The notes beneath the pieces are model-generated. The model saw only the letters and a list, made by a program, of their open reading frames with translations, was not told the origin of the DNA and ran no database searches. Shown here in pieces: positions 33,075-44,332 of a stretch of DNA of 64,000 nucleotides (positions are counted from its first letter, which is position 1; each line of letters begins with the position of its first letter). Where the stretch lies: assembly GCF_026914185.1 (NCBI RefSeq), contig NC_070569.1:5766001-5830000 (forward strand), given 5' to 3'. This DNA comes from Puccinia triticina. Lineage: Eukaryota; Basidiomycota; Pucciniomycetes; Pucciniales; Pucciniaceae. The translations under genes and the position numbers were made by a program.

Positions 33075-33195
33075 GCGGGGTCCCGCGGATGGCTCACGAC
33101 AGTGTCATAAAGTAGAGCTTACGAATATTGCGGTAGTAGATACCTGAGGTGCATACTAAGGAGGGGGAACTTACTTTGAGTCCTCAATGCCCCCA
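33075..33195 (-). repeat. Recurring block of gypsy B (copy at pol end)
   Basis: Reverse-strand sequence GACTCAAAGTAAGTTCCCCC, then GTATGCACCTC, ending near GTGAGCC. Related copies lie at about 37130-37250, 37590-37735 and 40215-40310. The GTAAGT in each copy looks like a splice donor, and here it overlaps the pol stop codon. The function is unknown. Confidence 0.6.
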
Positions 33196-34978
33196 CAAGG
33201 AAAATACTCCTTAACCTGATCAGCCGCGAACCGGAGTTTCAACTCCGTACCATCGAGCTCGGCAAGAACATAGGAACCGCCCTGCACCTGCTCGACGATC
33301 CGATGTGGCCCGTTCCATTTGGGAGCAAAGAGCTGGCCCCATTGGACCTCCAGTGACCGGTCATAAGCGAGAACCAGCGTGCCAGGCGTTAGAGAACCGC
33401 GTATCCGACTAGGGTTTCTGTCTTGCCAATACCGGATAGCATCCGCCCGAGACTTCATCATTTGCTGATGCGCAAGTTGTCGAGAGTCTTCGCTGCGCTC
33501 CAGTTGACGTGAGCGCGCTACCAAGAGATCAGAGGTACTGCGGACCTCCTCCCAATCAACGCCGAGAAACGACTCGATATCCAGGTCGATGGGAAGCGCG
33601 GCGCGCTGCCCGAAAACCAACTCATAAGGCGAGTAGCCCGTCGATCGTTTGGTTGAGATGCGGTCGGCGAACAAAACAAGAGGAAGATACCTCCTGCAGT
33701 GCTTTCCCGATTCGCCCGCCAATTTGACAAGAGCAGCCTTAAGAGGCGCATGCCCGCGCTCCACCATTCCTTGAGCTTCCGGATAGTAGGGCGTTGATAC
33801 TCAATGTTGTCCGGGCAGGGACCTAAGCATCTCTGCCAAGGCTCCGCCGAATTCGGAGCCGCCGTCCGTCGAGTAAGCGCGCGCTAGACCATATCGCATG
33901 GTCCAGTGCTCGTGCAGAAAGGCTGCGACAGCGTCAGAAGTTATATTGTTGAGGAATTTAGCCTTGACCCACCCCGAGAAGTCATCGCGGGCAACAATTA
34001 GATACTTCGCCCCACTAGCCTTGACATGAACGACGTCCATAGAGACTCTTCCAAAAAGTGTGTTCTCGCCCGTTGGATAGCAAATCTCCATCGGCCGCCT
34101 TAAGTCTCTCTTTTGACACGCCTCACAGCTCCGACACCACGCTTGGACAGACTTCTTCAGCGACGGCCACCAAAACCGCTCGGCGATCCGTCGATAGGTT
34201 TCGGTTGCACCCCGGTGGCCCAAATCTTCATGCAGGCGCCGAAGAATATCATCTTGCTTGCTCGGAATAGTGACTACGATCCTTGGGAGGGGGCTGCCCC
34301 TCTTCATGAGCCGCCCCGCCTGGACAAAGAAATCTGACGCCTTCCTCCGAAGGGCACGCAAGTCTTTCGGGTCCATTTCAGAGGAAGGAACCAAAGTTAT
34401 CAGATACTGCTCCATCTGTCGCCAGAATCCCTGCTGGAGCCCAGAATACCCCCCTTCGTCGAACATGAAGTAGGAGTGTAACGGCCTGACGTGCGGAAAT
34501 TCTTCATCAAACTCCGAAGAGGGCGGGTCCGATTCACTGTCTCCTTGGGGACGCCGAGAGAGACCGTCTGGCATTGTGAAACTTTTACCGGGCCTGTGCA
34601 CCACTGTAAACAAAAACAAGTGGATAAACGCAACCCACCAAGTCATTGGCGCGTTTGGTAGACTGGGTGAGTTGATCATCTGCACCAGAGACTGAGCGTC
34701 AACTTGTAGCTCAAAAAACTGCCCCCACAGAATCGTTTGTAACTTCTTCAGAATGCGGGCCATGCCGCACAACTCGAGTTTTGGTTGCGAATATCGGGAC
34801 TCCACGTCCGAGAATAGCAAGGATTCGTACAGGGCGGGTCGATCCCAACCGGCGGCGTCAGCTTGCGTAAGAACCGCTCCCACAGCGTGGAAACTGGAGT
34901 TGACCGCCAACTTGAGTAGACCTGCTTCCGGCCCATAGTCGATCTTCGCCAGCACGATGTCCCTTCCGACAAGATTTT

Positions 34979-35431
34979 TGTCAGGATTTCAGCTCAAGAA
35001 AGTGAGGCAAAGAACAGGGGTCAAGGAGATTGAACGAGGAGCTTATTGATGATGTGTTAGGCACCTGTGGGACTTAGGTGTTAATGCTTGGACTCGATGA
35101 TTTGATTACATCTCCGAGGAGCGGACATAGACCAAACAACTAGAGAGCCCCCCAGCAAGATCCAAAGGGGGGCCTAGAACAGTGACATGACTGAAAACAA
35201 GACAGGACAGGGCAGGGCCACGCGGCCAGACAGAGACGGACAAAACAGGGCCACATGGCCAGACAGGACAGGACAAAACAGGGCCACTCAGCCAGACAAG
35301 ACAGGACAGGACAAGGCCACGCGGCCAGACAGGAGGATGGGCCACTCGGCCAGACATGATAAAGAAAAGACCACGCGGTCAGATAGGACAGGTGACAAAG
35401 AATATTGAGCGGACAGGCTATAATTCTGACA
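34979..35431. mobile_element. Solo LTR 1 in gypsy B pol, target duplication ATTTT
   Basis: 453 bp with TGTCAG...CTGACA ends, flanked by ATTTT on both sides (34974-34978, 35432-35436). About 35205-35395 is a minisatellite of GGCCAC-YGGCCAGACAGGACAGG-type units. It interrupts the link between RT and RNase H after a Glu-Lys-Leu-Lys stretch. The parent element is unknown. Confidence 0.85.
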
Positions 35432-35843
35432 ATTTTTAAGCTTCTCGAAAGCCTCCTTGCACTCGGCCGTCCAGACAAAATTTGCGTCCTTCCGAGTCAG
35501 ACAACGAAGTGGAACGCAGATCTCTGATAACGCCGGAATAAAAATGTGCACATACACGATCACCCCTAAGAAACCCCTAACTTCCGTCGCGTCGGTCGGG
35601 GTCGGCCAGGAGAGCACCTTGTTCACTTTGCTCTTCGCCATCATCCGACCCTCCTTGCAGACCACATGGCCGACGATTTCCAGCGCAGGTACACAGGCCG
35701 CCAGCTTAGATGCCGACACCGTGAGCCCGGCCTCCTCAATCCGAAAAAGAATGCGTTTGAGTGTCTCGGCGTACTCCCAAATGAACCTCCGAATGCCGCC
35801 ATGCCAACTCAAGGTTTCGTTATTGTAATCAGAAGATGGGCCC

Positions 35844-36173
35844 TGTAACCCCCCCCTTCGGAGGTGTCACAAGCAGGATCACAGGATCCCAAATATTGAT
35901 CCCGCTTATAGTCTCGCTCTTCCCCCGCCCCTCCTGACTTGGCAGAGATCGTCTTGACATCTCTCCCGAGTCAGGTAAGCTCAGTCCCTTCCTACCTCTT
36001 CTTCCCTCTCCCCTTATATCATGTATCTAGACTAACGCAGAGATTGTCTTGACATCTCTCCCGAGTCAGCAATTCATCCCGCCGCGGTTCTAGAAACCGC
36101 TCGAGGCCCTGCCTCTGTGTCCCTGAGTCCTGCCCCAGTGAAGAGCCCCGCCCCTCTGTAGCGGCCTCTTACA
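35844..36173. mobile_element. Solo LTR 2 in gypsy B RT, target duplication GGCCC
   Basis: 330 bp, TGTAAC...CTTACA, flanked by GGCCC (35839-35843, 36174-36178). It has an internal direct repeat (GTCTTGACATCTCTCCCGAG at about 35951 and 36047), the same layout as the duplicated block in the copia LTR, so it is probably from a related copia family. It sits directly after the RT catalytic box. Confidence 0.85.
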
Positions 36174-37129
36174 GGCCCTTGATGCCCCTGTCATCGATAA
36201 ACACCCCAGCATGATCCGGTATCTCGTCCTGAAGGACCCATACCATTTGGGCTTGATAGACAGCCACCGAATTGGTGGCCCCCTGTGGTAGACGGGTGAG
36301 CTGAAACCTTCCCAACGGAGTGTCAAAAGAAGTCAAGGGCCGGGAAATAGGGTCAAGAGCACACTCGTTGTAGCCCCCCAAGATGTCTCCCAACCCGTAA
36401 CAAGCACGGCCGGAAAAAGATTCGACGAAGTCCTCCGTTGCTGGAGGGATACCTGCATCCTTTACCATGACCTTGTTTAGAGGCTGGAGGTCGTGCACGA
36501 CTCGAAGCTTCCCGTTATTTTTGAGGACACAGAACACTGGACTCGTATAGGAGGAAGTCAATTGTTTGTAGAGGCCGTTTTGAACCCACTCTCTCAGAAT
36601 TCGAATGTATTCATCCATTTTCGCGGCTGGGATTGGGATTTTCTTCTTCTGCCATGGTTCATGCTCGACGACCGGGATGATATACGGCAGCCCATACGAC
36701 TCCTTCAACAGACCACGCTCCGCTTCAGAGAACGCAATTGACTGATTTTGCTCCAACAAAACATTCTTGATGAGATTTCTTTTGTCAGGCCAAAGCCAGC
36801 CGTCCGGACCGAAATTCACCACCGCCAGGCGCTCCTCCGTAACCCTTCCCTTTGGGACAAATGGACCCGCTAATGATCGAGGAAGGGGCCGGTAAGGGTC
36901 CCGAGAGAGAGGCGGCCGCCGAAGAGGAGGGTTCAAACCCTGAGGCATGGCCTGATTGACCGGCTTGACTTTTCAAGACACCGGTTTGTATTTGGCCGCA
37001 AACGCCAAGAACTCCCCGACTTTCCACGCTTCCAGTAGGGCGGATTGGGAACGGTGATCCAACCCGTGCTGAAGCAAACGCCAGGTTCAAAACTCCGCCG
37101 GATTCTTGAAGGGTGCCTTATCTGCGTAT

Positions 37130-37250
37130 GACGAACCAAAAAATGCGGGGTGGCTCACGAGTGTGGCATGTCTTAGGGTTTTGAAACAAGCGTGGGTATC
37201 TACCCTCGGAGGTGCACAATGGAGAGAACTTACTTTGAGTCTCCCATCCC
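37130..37250 (-). repeat. Recurring block of gypsy B (internal copy 1)
   Basis: Reverse-strand GGGAGACTCAAAGTAAGTTC ... GTGCACCTCCGAGGGTAG ... CACTCGTGAGCCACCC. It lies inside the pol frame shortly before the first TGA, and resembles the copies at 33075, 37590 and 40215. Confidence 0.6.
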
Positions 37251-37589
37251 TCCGCGGAATACCAAAATAAACCCATCCTTTCTCCGCCTCCACCCCATAG
37301 CCAGCTAGTTTCACCTCATTGCGGAGGATCATTAGTTTCTCCTCATCGCGGAGGCTTGGAAGTTTAGCCTCATTGCGGAGGGTCCTTGCAGACAGGCCTA
37401 GTTTAACCTCGTCGCAGAGGGTCACGAAGGACAAAACTAGTTTATCCTCGTCGCGGAGGGTCAGACCAGTATCTTGAGATGAAACGTTTTGTTCCATAGA
37501 TGAGTAAACTTGCTGCGAGGTTAAGGAGAGGGGAATTTCCTCGTTGGAGAAGGGTACCCGGTGGGATGAAGGTCCACCTGGAAAAGAAG

Positions 37590-37735
37590 AAGAAAGCAGA
37601 ACCGGCGAATTGCTCACAAGTGTGGCCCGAGGTGTTGTTTTTGAAATTGCAGTAGAATCTACCCAGGAAGTGCATACTTGGAGGGGGAACTTACTTTGAG
37701 TCTCCATTGCCCCCACAAAAGAACCATGCTGCGCG
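37590..37735 (-). repeat. Recurring block of gypsy B (internal copy 2)
   Basis: Reverse-strand GTGGGGGCAATGGAGACTCA then AAGTAAGTTCCCCCTCC and GTATGCACTTC. It is the closest match to the block at the end of pol, sharing also the GTGGGGGCA lead-in. Confidence 0.6.
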
Positions 37736-38012
37736 CCGCACGCAAATCGCGTGCCTTTGGAAACGTTGGAAGAAAACACGCAAGAGAGAAGCGGAGACGG
37801 AGAACGAAAAGAGATTGAGCCAATTTTTTTGAGGGTTTGCTGATTTTCTCGATGTTTTTGGTTTTTGTGTTTTCTGGTTGAAGTAATTGAGGAATGCAAG
37901 ACTGATGAAGGTAAAGAATCTAAGTAAATAGGAACCTCTTGAATGGAAGTCGATCTGCCGGTCAGAGTTTGAGGCCTATGATTAAAACTGCCGGATGATG
38001 GACCGACGCCAT

Positions 38013-40169
38013 TCATAAAAAAGGCAAGTCCTCCTCGGAGTCCTCGCGGATGCGCCCACAATGCGCCAACACTCCCTTCTTGCCGTAAGCCGGAAACTCG
38101 CGCTCCCACTTCCCTTTGTCCACAGGGCAGAGAGTCACTTCAATGTTTCGTCCACTAGAATCGGGGAGGATGATTCGTTCTCCGGCAGCTGACAAGAACA
38201 TTAAAGTCGCATTGAAGTCCATCAAAAAGGGCCTCCCCAAAATGAACGGACCGTCGGCACGCGTAATCCAGAAATGGCAAGAACCGACGATAGAGCGCCC
38301 CACACGAATGGGGACATCCTCTGCCACCCCTATTAACTCGCATGCTTGGTTATTGATCCCATAGACGGCCGAGCTGAAGTTTACCCTAGGTGTCAAGTTC
38401 AGCTTCTTGGCCAACGTGTCCGAGATGATGTTCAATTGCGATCCGGAGTCCACTAACGGCGACGAGATGGTCTCTCCGTCCCCTACACTACAGTTGAGAT
38501 AGCCAAGGGGACAAGAGTAGAGATTCGGGTCAAAGTCCCCGTCGGGGTCAATTCCTTCCGCTAGCGTCCCCGAGTTCACTTTCAGCGCCTCCGAACCGAC
38601 CTCGACCCGCCTGCGGGAGACCCATTTCTTCACACCGTCCGCTACAGAAGGAGATATAGAGAAAATCTTGGCGACTGTTGTCGTCACCTGCAGGTCGAAG
38701 ATCTTCTTGATGAACCCATCCGTTGCGTCTGGGTGATCCCGAGAGACCTCACGCTTGAACCGGACTTTTGGCTGCGATCCGGTTGCCTTCGGCGGAGTGG
38801 CCGCTTGAGCGGGGGTCTCCTGAGGAATAGGGGCTGTTGGATCCGGCTCGTTCATGATTCGGTCAAAGAGTTCGGGCTCCTCCTCTAATCCAGCCTTCTT
38901 AGCATCCACAGGTCTAGCGGGTCCTTTGCGAATTGGTCTCTTCAGCTGACGGGAAGGTACAAGAGGAGCCTTATACGTCCAAGGCTCCTTGTGACGCTTC
39001 TTCCCTGCTGGATCGGCTTTGTAAACGTCCGCAAAAGGCTGCGAAGAAACCGCGGGCGCATACCAAGGTTGCAGAGATCCGCAACTCGTCTTGTACTCAG
39101 TTGTAGCCGATTTGGATGCCTGGCGAGTCGGTGTTGAGGGCCTGGGTGGAACAGAAGAAGACGTAGGCTGATAGGAAGCCACAACATGTCGGATTGGCCG
39201 GCTACGATCGAATGGGATGAGAGCACCATTTGGGAGGAAGAAATTTGTTCCCCTCTGTTCGACCAACCCCTCATCCTTATCCTTTTGAAGTTCCATGCAA
39301 CGAGATGTGCCGTGACGCTCACGGTGACAATAGTAACAGATTAACAGTGGGCGCTCGGTCGTGCCCGGAGTCTGTTCCTTCTTCATGTACTGTTCAAAAG
39401 CCTTGAACATCTTGGTGAGTTCCTCCATCGATGGCTCCGTCTTGGTCGTCGCCTCCGGCGCCTTTGGTCGCTGCTCATCGGCCATCTTCTTCATCACCTC
39501 ATTCGCCACTTGAAATGGGGACGATACCGGCGCAGAAGAACGATTATCTTCAAAAGTAAGAGAGATCTGGCCTTTCATGACGGTATCCACAGCACCTCGC
39601 AAGACCTTGAAAGCAGGAAGCCGCGCCCAATTATCGGGCGTAACAATAAGTGTACCCTCTTTGATGAGCTGATCTCGGATTCGGCTCTGAAAACCCTCCG
39701 AGAAGGCCTGGTAGAATGGCTTCTTGAGCTCCTCGGCCGACTCGATGTGACTCTTCGAAACGAGGTAAGCTTGAACGGGGTCCCATGATTTGTGAAAGGC
39801 GTGATAATCCGAGACCGAAGCTACACCTCCCTTCTTAACCCACTGATCCACCAGGGTTCCAATGTCGCGCTCGGTAAAGAGAGCCTTATCGACATCCGCC
39901 CAGTAACCCAGCATCGCAGTTTTTAGCTTGGTCCAGTCAGGCGGCTTGTAGCCATCGAGAGTCGCCAAGATTGTACGCGTCTCCCCAGACTCGACGAAAG
40001 ATCCGATCTGACGAGCCTTGTCGTAGTCAGACGCACCGTCCAACTCCGCCGCTAGCTCGTAGTCATCAAGGAATTGCTCAACATCGGAGCCCGTGAACTT
40101 CAGTGCCTTATCTTGAGGCTTGATCTTGACCATCCTCACGCGCGGAGGGTCCGGAGAGATATTGGCCAT
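38013..40169 (-). CDS. Gypsy B gag-protease polyprotein
   Basis: An uninterrupted frame of about 718 residues from the Met of MANISPDPPRVRMVKIKPQD. The frame extends 27 residues further upstream to 40250, but that part lies in the recurring leader block, so I prefer 40169. The capsid-like region covers the first 230 residues (KFTGSDVEQFLDDYELAAEL), a CCHC zinc knuckle CYYCHRERHGTSRC (C-x2-C-x4-H-x4-C) lies near residue 305, and a retroviral-type aspartic protease with PLVDSGSQLNIISDTLAKKL lies near 600. Gag binds and packages the element RNA and the protease cleaves the polyprotein. Pol follows in a different frame that overlaps the last 97 bases, implying frameshifting. It is notable that gag stays open while pol is broken. 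Confidence 0.85.
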   Translation of the reverse strand: MANISPDPPRVRMVKIKPQDKALKFTGSDVEQFLDDYELAAELDGASDYDKARQIGSFVESGETRTILATLDGYKPPDWTKLKTAMLGYWADVDKALFTERDIGTLVDQWVKKGGVASVSDYHAFHKSWDPVQAYLVSKSHIESAEELKKPFYQAFSEGFQSRIRDQLIKEGTLIVTPDNWARLPAFKVLRGAVDTVMKGQISLTFEDNRSSAPVSSPFQVANEVMKKMADEQRPKAPEATTKTEPSMEELTKMFKAFEQYMKKEQTPGTTERPLLICYYCHRERHGTSRCMELQKDKDEGLVEQRGTNFFLPNGALIPFDRSRPIRHVVASYQPTSSSVPPRPSTPTRQASKSATTEYKTSCGSLQPWYAPAVSSQPFADVYKADPAGKKRHKEPWTYKAPLVPSRQLKRPIRKGPARPVDAKKAGLEEEPELFDRIMNEPDPTAPIPQETPAQAATPPKATGSQPKVRFKREVSRDHPDATDGFIKKIFDLQVTTTVAKIFSISPSVADGVKKWVSRRRVEVGSEALKVNSGTLAEGIDPDGDFDPNLYSCPLGYLNCSVGDGETISSPLVDSGSQLNIISDTLAKKLNLTPRVNFSSAVYGINNQACELIGVAEDVPIRVGRSIVGSCHFWITRADGPFILGRPFLMDFNATLMFLSAAGERIILPDSSGRNIEVTLCPVDKGKWEREFPAYGKKGVLAHCGRIREDSEEDLPFL

Positions 40170-40214
40170 CGCAAAGGAAAATCTGAGGGGAAAACCAAAC
40201 GGAGAATCGAAGGG

Positions 40215-40310
40215 CGGCTCACAGTGGTGGCAATGATGCTTACGACACAAGTGTAGACTTCGGAGGTGCTACTAATTAGAGGGGACTTACTTCTGCTACT
40301 CCTATGCCTC
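40215..40310 (-). repeat. Recurring block of gypsy B (leader copy)
   Basis: Reverse-strand AGCAGAAGTAAGTCCCCTC ... GTAGCACCTCCGAAG ... CACTGTGAGCCGCCC, just upstream of gag. Less conserved than the other three copies. Confidence 0.5.
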
Positions 40311-40472
40311 GCGACTGAACACCTAAAGAAAAGACAAGAAAAAAAGGAAAAGAAAACTGGAGCCTGAAACAACTTGATCCTTCGAATCGAGGACTAGGGC
40401 AGCTCCTGCGACGGGGTGCGCGGCGAAAAATGAGAGATGGCTCTGAGGCACCGTCAGCGCCTCAAAGGAATC

Positions 40473-40747
40473 TGTTGAGGTGTTGTTTTCTTCTTTATGC
40501 TTCCATCTGTCTGTGTTTTCCTTTTCTTGTTTCCTTTCACCTCTCATATCACAGTGTGTGACATCTCAGCTTGTATGTAGTCTAGGCCAGGGAGGCAGGC
40601 GCGGAAATCCTCTTCTTCACTCTTTCCGCGCTCTGTCCTTCCTGACCTAGGTTAGTGTCATTTCTTTTCTCTCTCTTTCTTTTCTTCTTATTGCAATGAA
40701 CTCACTCTTTCCGCGCTCTGTCCTTCCTGACCTAGTTCATTGCAACA
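40473..40747 (+). repeat. Copia 5' LTR
   Basis: 275 bp, TGTTGAGGTG ... GCAACA. It contains a direct repeat of CACTCTTTCCGCGCTCTGTC-type sequence about 80 bp apart. Confidence 0.95.
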
Positions 40748-40826
40748 GGTTATGAGCTCCAGTAGCCTTTGAAGCGACAACCTCACTATAAGAGTCCGTA
40801 AGCTTTCGAAAAAGCCTAATAAACCT

Positions 40827-42125
40827 ATGTCTTCTTCCTCGACACCTCAAGGCGACAAAACTACTTCCACCATGTCGTCCGATCCCTCTCCCGACTTTAA
40901 AGAGCATCCAGCTCTGAAAACTTCCGGAATCGAGCCTCTCAAGCCGCCAGGGATGGGCTCCAACTACCTAGACTGGTCTTGGACTCTCATGATCCATTTT
41001 CGCACTACAGGCGTGGCCTACATTCTCGAACCCGACGAGAAGAAAGCTAAAGCTTTAGCGGTCGGTAAGAACTGGTCTCTCGACAACCAGACGATCGTCG
41101 CTGTCATCTCTCGTACGATCCACACAGCCAATATTCGATACTGTCGTCAATATGATCAAGACGCTCGGGGCTGTTGGCATGCTCTCAAAACCGCCCACCT
41201 CAACTGCTCGGCGGGCGGCAAAATGTACTGGCTACGAAAGCTCAACAGCTCTAGAATGACTGGCGATGATGTCACCGCCCATCTCGACGAGATGACTCAA
41301 ATCTACGAGCAGCTTACGTCCGTGATCACTCCAACAAACCCACTAACTCCTGAGGACATCTTTGCCTCGGACATCCTCAACTCTCTCCCTTCCGACTGGC
41401 TTTCCTGCGTGTCGTCTATGCTCAACGAGCCTAAACTCGAACCCGTTAAACTCATCCAGTGTCTGAAGGCCGAACATCTTCGTTGAAAGACCAGAGCCGA
41501 GGACCCTGTCTCATCTGAACAGGCCTCCAGAGTCTCCACCAGGCCTCCTTCTGCTTCTAGAAAACCCCGCACGGCTTTCAACCGCGACCTGTACTGCTTG
41601 TTCTGCAGACGAAACGGCCACAACCTAGAAATTTGCGAAAATGCTGCAAAAATCCTGGCCAATCACGACCGTCACACTTCCTCACCTTCTGACCGTCGAA
41701 GAGAGGGGACCGATCGCACACGATATCCCACAGGTAGCCGATCCAACAAAAAGCCTGCGGCCAAGGCCGGTAAAACCACGGTGGTGGAACTCGGAGGAGC
41801 CGCCAGCGGTGACGACTCCGACTACTCAGGTTCTGAAGTCGACACCTATGCCAAGTCCGCTGCCTCCCATCGCTCTGGGAGGTCCCATGCCAGGGCCAAC
41901 AATGCAGTGGCGAGCAATGCCACCCTTGTCAAACGTGACCCCCCTCATCCCCGGTACAACACGCCCCCACTCCTCAGCCAACACCACCACCACCCGCTGT
42001 CGCGCCTCCCCCAGCCAGGAAGTCGTCTCGTCAGCGGCGACCACCTGACAGGTACGGCAACTGGGCCAAGACTACCACCACTGATGACTCAATTGACACG
42101 CCAAAGACTTGGCGCCAGCTCCTGA
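40827..42125 (+). pseudogene. Copia gag with in-frame TGA
   Basis: ATG at 40827. The gag frame runs to a TGA at 41484-41486 and then continues in the same frame to 42125. The first part is a typical UBN2/gag-like copia capsid (SNYLDWSWTLMIHFRTTG; LDEMTQIYEQL). The second has the zinc knuckle CLFCRRNGHNLEIC (C-x2-C-x4-H-x4-C) near 41595. Past about 41940 the frame is meaningless because pol takes over in another frame; the join probably marks the deletion of protease and integrase. Confidence 0.8.
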
Positions 42126-43633
42126 AGTCTCCCAACAAGGCAAAGTGGCTCAAAGCGGCGGACGAGGAATACGCCTCCCTTCTTGGCATGGCCACCTGGA
42201 AGCTGGTCCCGCGTCCGGAAAAACGAAAAATTATCAAATCGAAATGGGTCTTCAAGGTCAAACGTCGCCCGGACCATTCAATTCAGAAACTGAAAGCCAG
42301 ACTAGTAGCAATGGGCTTTACACAAATCAAAGGGCTAGACTACCAGGAAGTCTTTTCTCCCACCCTTTGGCTCAAAACTCTGCGATTAATACTCAGTCTA
42401 CTTGGCATCAAGAGATGGAAAGGCAGGCAGGTCGACTTCAAAACTGCCTTTCTGAATGGCAAACTATCAGAACCCGTGTACATGGCTCAACCTCCTGGAT
42501 TTGAAGACCCGGCCCATCCTGACTGGGTCTGCGAGGTGACCCGATCTATCTACAGCCTCAAGCAGTCGCCCCGGGAATGGAACCTCGAGCTGCACAAGGC
42601 ACTGCTTTCCGGGGGTCTCACTCAGTCCAAATACGACCCAACTCTTTATTTCCGTGTCGAAAAGGAGCAACTTCAAGGCGCCATCACAGTCCATGTTGAT
42701 GATCTGGCGGTCGTCGGTGAACCCGCCTTTGTCGATCACATCATCTCCTTCCTTGGGACGCAGTTCAAAATCGGCGCTGACGAAGACCTCCACCATTTCC
42801 TCTCAATGAAGATCTCCAGAGACCTGAACAGTTGTTCCGTGTACATCTCTCAACCGCATTATATTGATGAGATGGCGTCCAGATTCCTGTCCGTTCCCCA
42901 CACTCCGGTCCCGACTCCCACAGACTCCGCCTTCAAAGATCTCGGTCCTCGACGTCCCGAGGAGCCCGCGTGTCAAAACTCATACCCTCAGCTCATTGGC
43001 TCTCTTCTGTGGGCGTCTCAGTGCACGCGCCCTGACATTGCTTTTGCAGTAAATCGACTTTCTCAGTTCCTGAGGGATCCTTCCGAAGCACACTGGGCCG
43101 CAGGCCTGCGTGTACTAAACTACCTCTTGACAACCAAACATCTACGGCTTCAACTGGGTGGCGACCTCAACTGCTGCGGCTATTCGGATTCGGACTGGGC
43201 GGAAGACCGCCACGACTGCCGTTCCACCTCTGGATACACCTTCCGTATTGGTGACGGGGCGATCTCGTGGAAATCCAGAAAACAGGCCACAGTGTCTCTC
43301 TCCAGCACGGAGGCTGAGTACAAGGCCATGTCCGACTCGTGCAAGGAAGGCCTCTGGCTCTGATACATGCTTTCAGAGCTTCATCTTTGTCCTAAGTCAG
43401 CTCTTCCGCTCCACGTTGACAACGCAGGCGCCAAGGCACTCGCAAAAAACCCTGAACACCACTCCAGAACAAAACACATCCACGCTCGGTACCATTTCGT
43501 GCGGGAATGCGTCAAAGCTCAACGTCTGACGGTTCTCCATGTCTCCACCAAGGATATGTTGGCGGATATGCTAACAAAACCCCTCCCCCGAATCAACTTC
43601 GAATCTCAACGGTCCTCTTTTGGTTTAGTCTGA
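41950..43633 (+). pseudogene. Copia RT and RNase H, integrase deleted
   Basis: The frame contains the usual Pro-rich linker and RRPPDRYGNW that precede copia RT. RT follows (KSKWVFKVKRRPDHSIQKLK; VDFKTAFLNGKLSEPVYMAQ; catalytic HVDDLAVVG), then RNase H (GYSDSDWAEDRHDCRSTSGY; SLSSTEAEYKAMSDSCKEGL). A TGA at 43361-43363 follows WL where Arg is common, and the frame then continues to 43633 (VDNAGAKALAKNPEHHSRTK; DMLTKPL). Upstream there is no integrase HHCC or DDE region between the gag knuckle and this linker, so the element must rely on a helper. Confidence 0.85.
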
Positions 43634-43747
43634 TTTCTACTATCCCATCATCCTTCACATTCCACTTTCCAATTCTCCTCTCCTTTTGTGTTGTCTTCTT
43701 CAATTCTTTTTTTCCTTTCTTTCAGCCAGGTTGTCAGCAAGGGGGGG

Positions 43748-44022
43748 TGTTGAGGTGTTGTTTTCTTCTTTATGCTTCCATCTGTCTGTGTTTTCCTTTT
43801 CTTGTTTCCTTTCACCTCTCATATCACAGTGTGTGACATCTCAGCTTGTATGTAGTCTAGGCCAGGGAGGCAGGCGCGGAAATCCTCTTCTTCACTCTTT
43901 CCGCACTCTGTCCTTCCTGACCTAGGTTAGTGTCATTTCTTTTCTCTCTCTTTCTTTTCTTCTTATTGCAATGAACTCACTCTTTCCGCGCTCTGTCCTT
44001 CCTGACCTAGTTCATTGCAACA
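43748..44022 (+). repeat. Copia 3' LTR
   Basis: 275 bp, identical to 40473-40747 except for one G-to-A difference at 43905. Confidence 0.95.
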
Positions 44023-44133
44023 GAATCCGCTCAAAGAGGGGGAAAACCGATTGATCGAGATCGCTCGCGGAGGACTGATGGGATGGGTTCCGAGAGACCG
44101 TTGGCGCCTCAAAGGAATCCGTGCCTTGTGTTG

Positions 44134-44332
44134 AGGGTGTTCAAAGTTGAAATCATAAACTTTTTAATGCATAAAATCATAAAATTATAAAACTTTCAAG
44201 TGATGATTTCATATGTACCATTCTAGAAATGTTGCTCTAATTTGAGTGCTTGGGTGCAACATATTTTTTTCAGATTAGAATTTTATGATTTTATGGTGTT
44301 ATGATTTTATGCAAGTCAACTTTGAACACCCT
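44134..44332. mobile_element. 199-bp MITE with AGGGTGTTCAAAGTTGA ends
   Basis: Inverted ends AGGGTGTTCAAAGTTGA / TCAACTTTGAACACCCT and AT-rich inverted CATAAAATCATAAAAT arms around a short loop. The target duplication is unclear. It lies in the gypsy B leader. Confidence 0.7.

Larger units (their letters stand above)
33171..38109 (-). pseudogene. Gypsy B pol (RT, RNase H, integrase), interrupted
   Basis: One frame can be followed from 38109 to 33171. It has TGA codons at 37087-37089, near 36978 and at 33801-33803, and is split by solo LTRs at 35844-36173 and 34979-35431. RT covers about 36780-35600 and keeps the VFIDD catalytic box (about 36200) next to the first LTR. RNase H starts at about 34955 with AVNSSFHAVGAVLTQ, where the usual Asp appears to be Asn. 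The integrase keeps its H-H-C-C zinc region (LHEDLGHRGATETYRR; CRSCEACQKR) and the three acidic positions in SMDVVHV, AYSTDGGSEFGG and GMVERGH. A stretch of LRDEEKL-like peptide repeats (37290-37470) precedes RT. No chromodomain is seen. If both solo LTRs and one copy of each duplication are removed the frame is continuous, so the insertions postdate an intact pol. Confidence 0.85.
40473..44022 (+). mobile_element. Young Ty1/copia element lacking integrase, target duplication GAATC
   Basis: Two 275-bp LTRs (40473-40747, 43748-44022) differ at a single base that I can find, and GAATC flanks the element on both sides (40468-40472, 44023-44027). After the 5' LTR comes GGTTATGAGCTCCAG, a copia-type primer site; AAGGGGGG precedes the 3' LTR as polypurine tract. 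The interior encodes gag and RT/RNase H but no protease or integrase core, and has two TGA codons. It inserted in the gypsy B leader in the opposite orientation. Confidence 0.95.
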
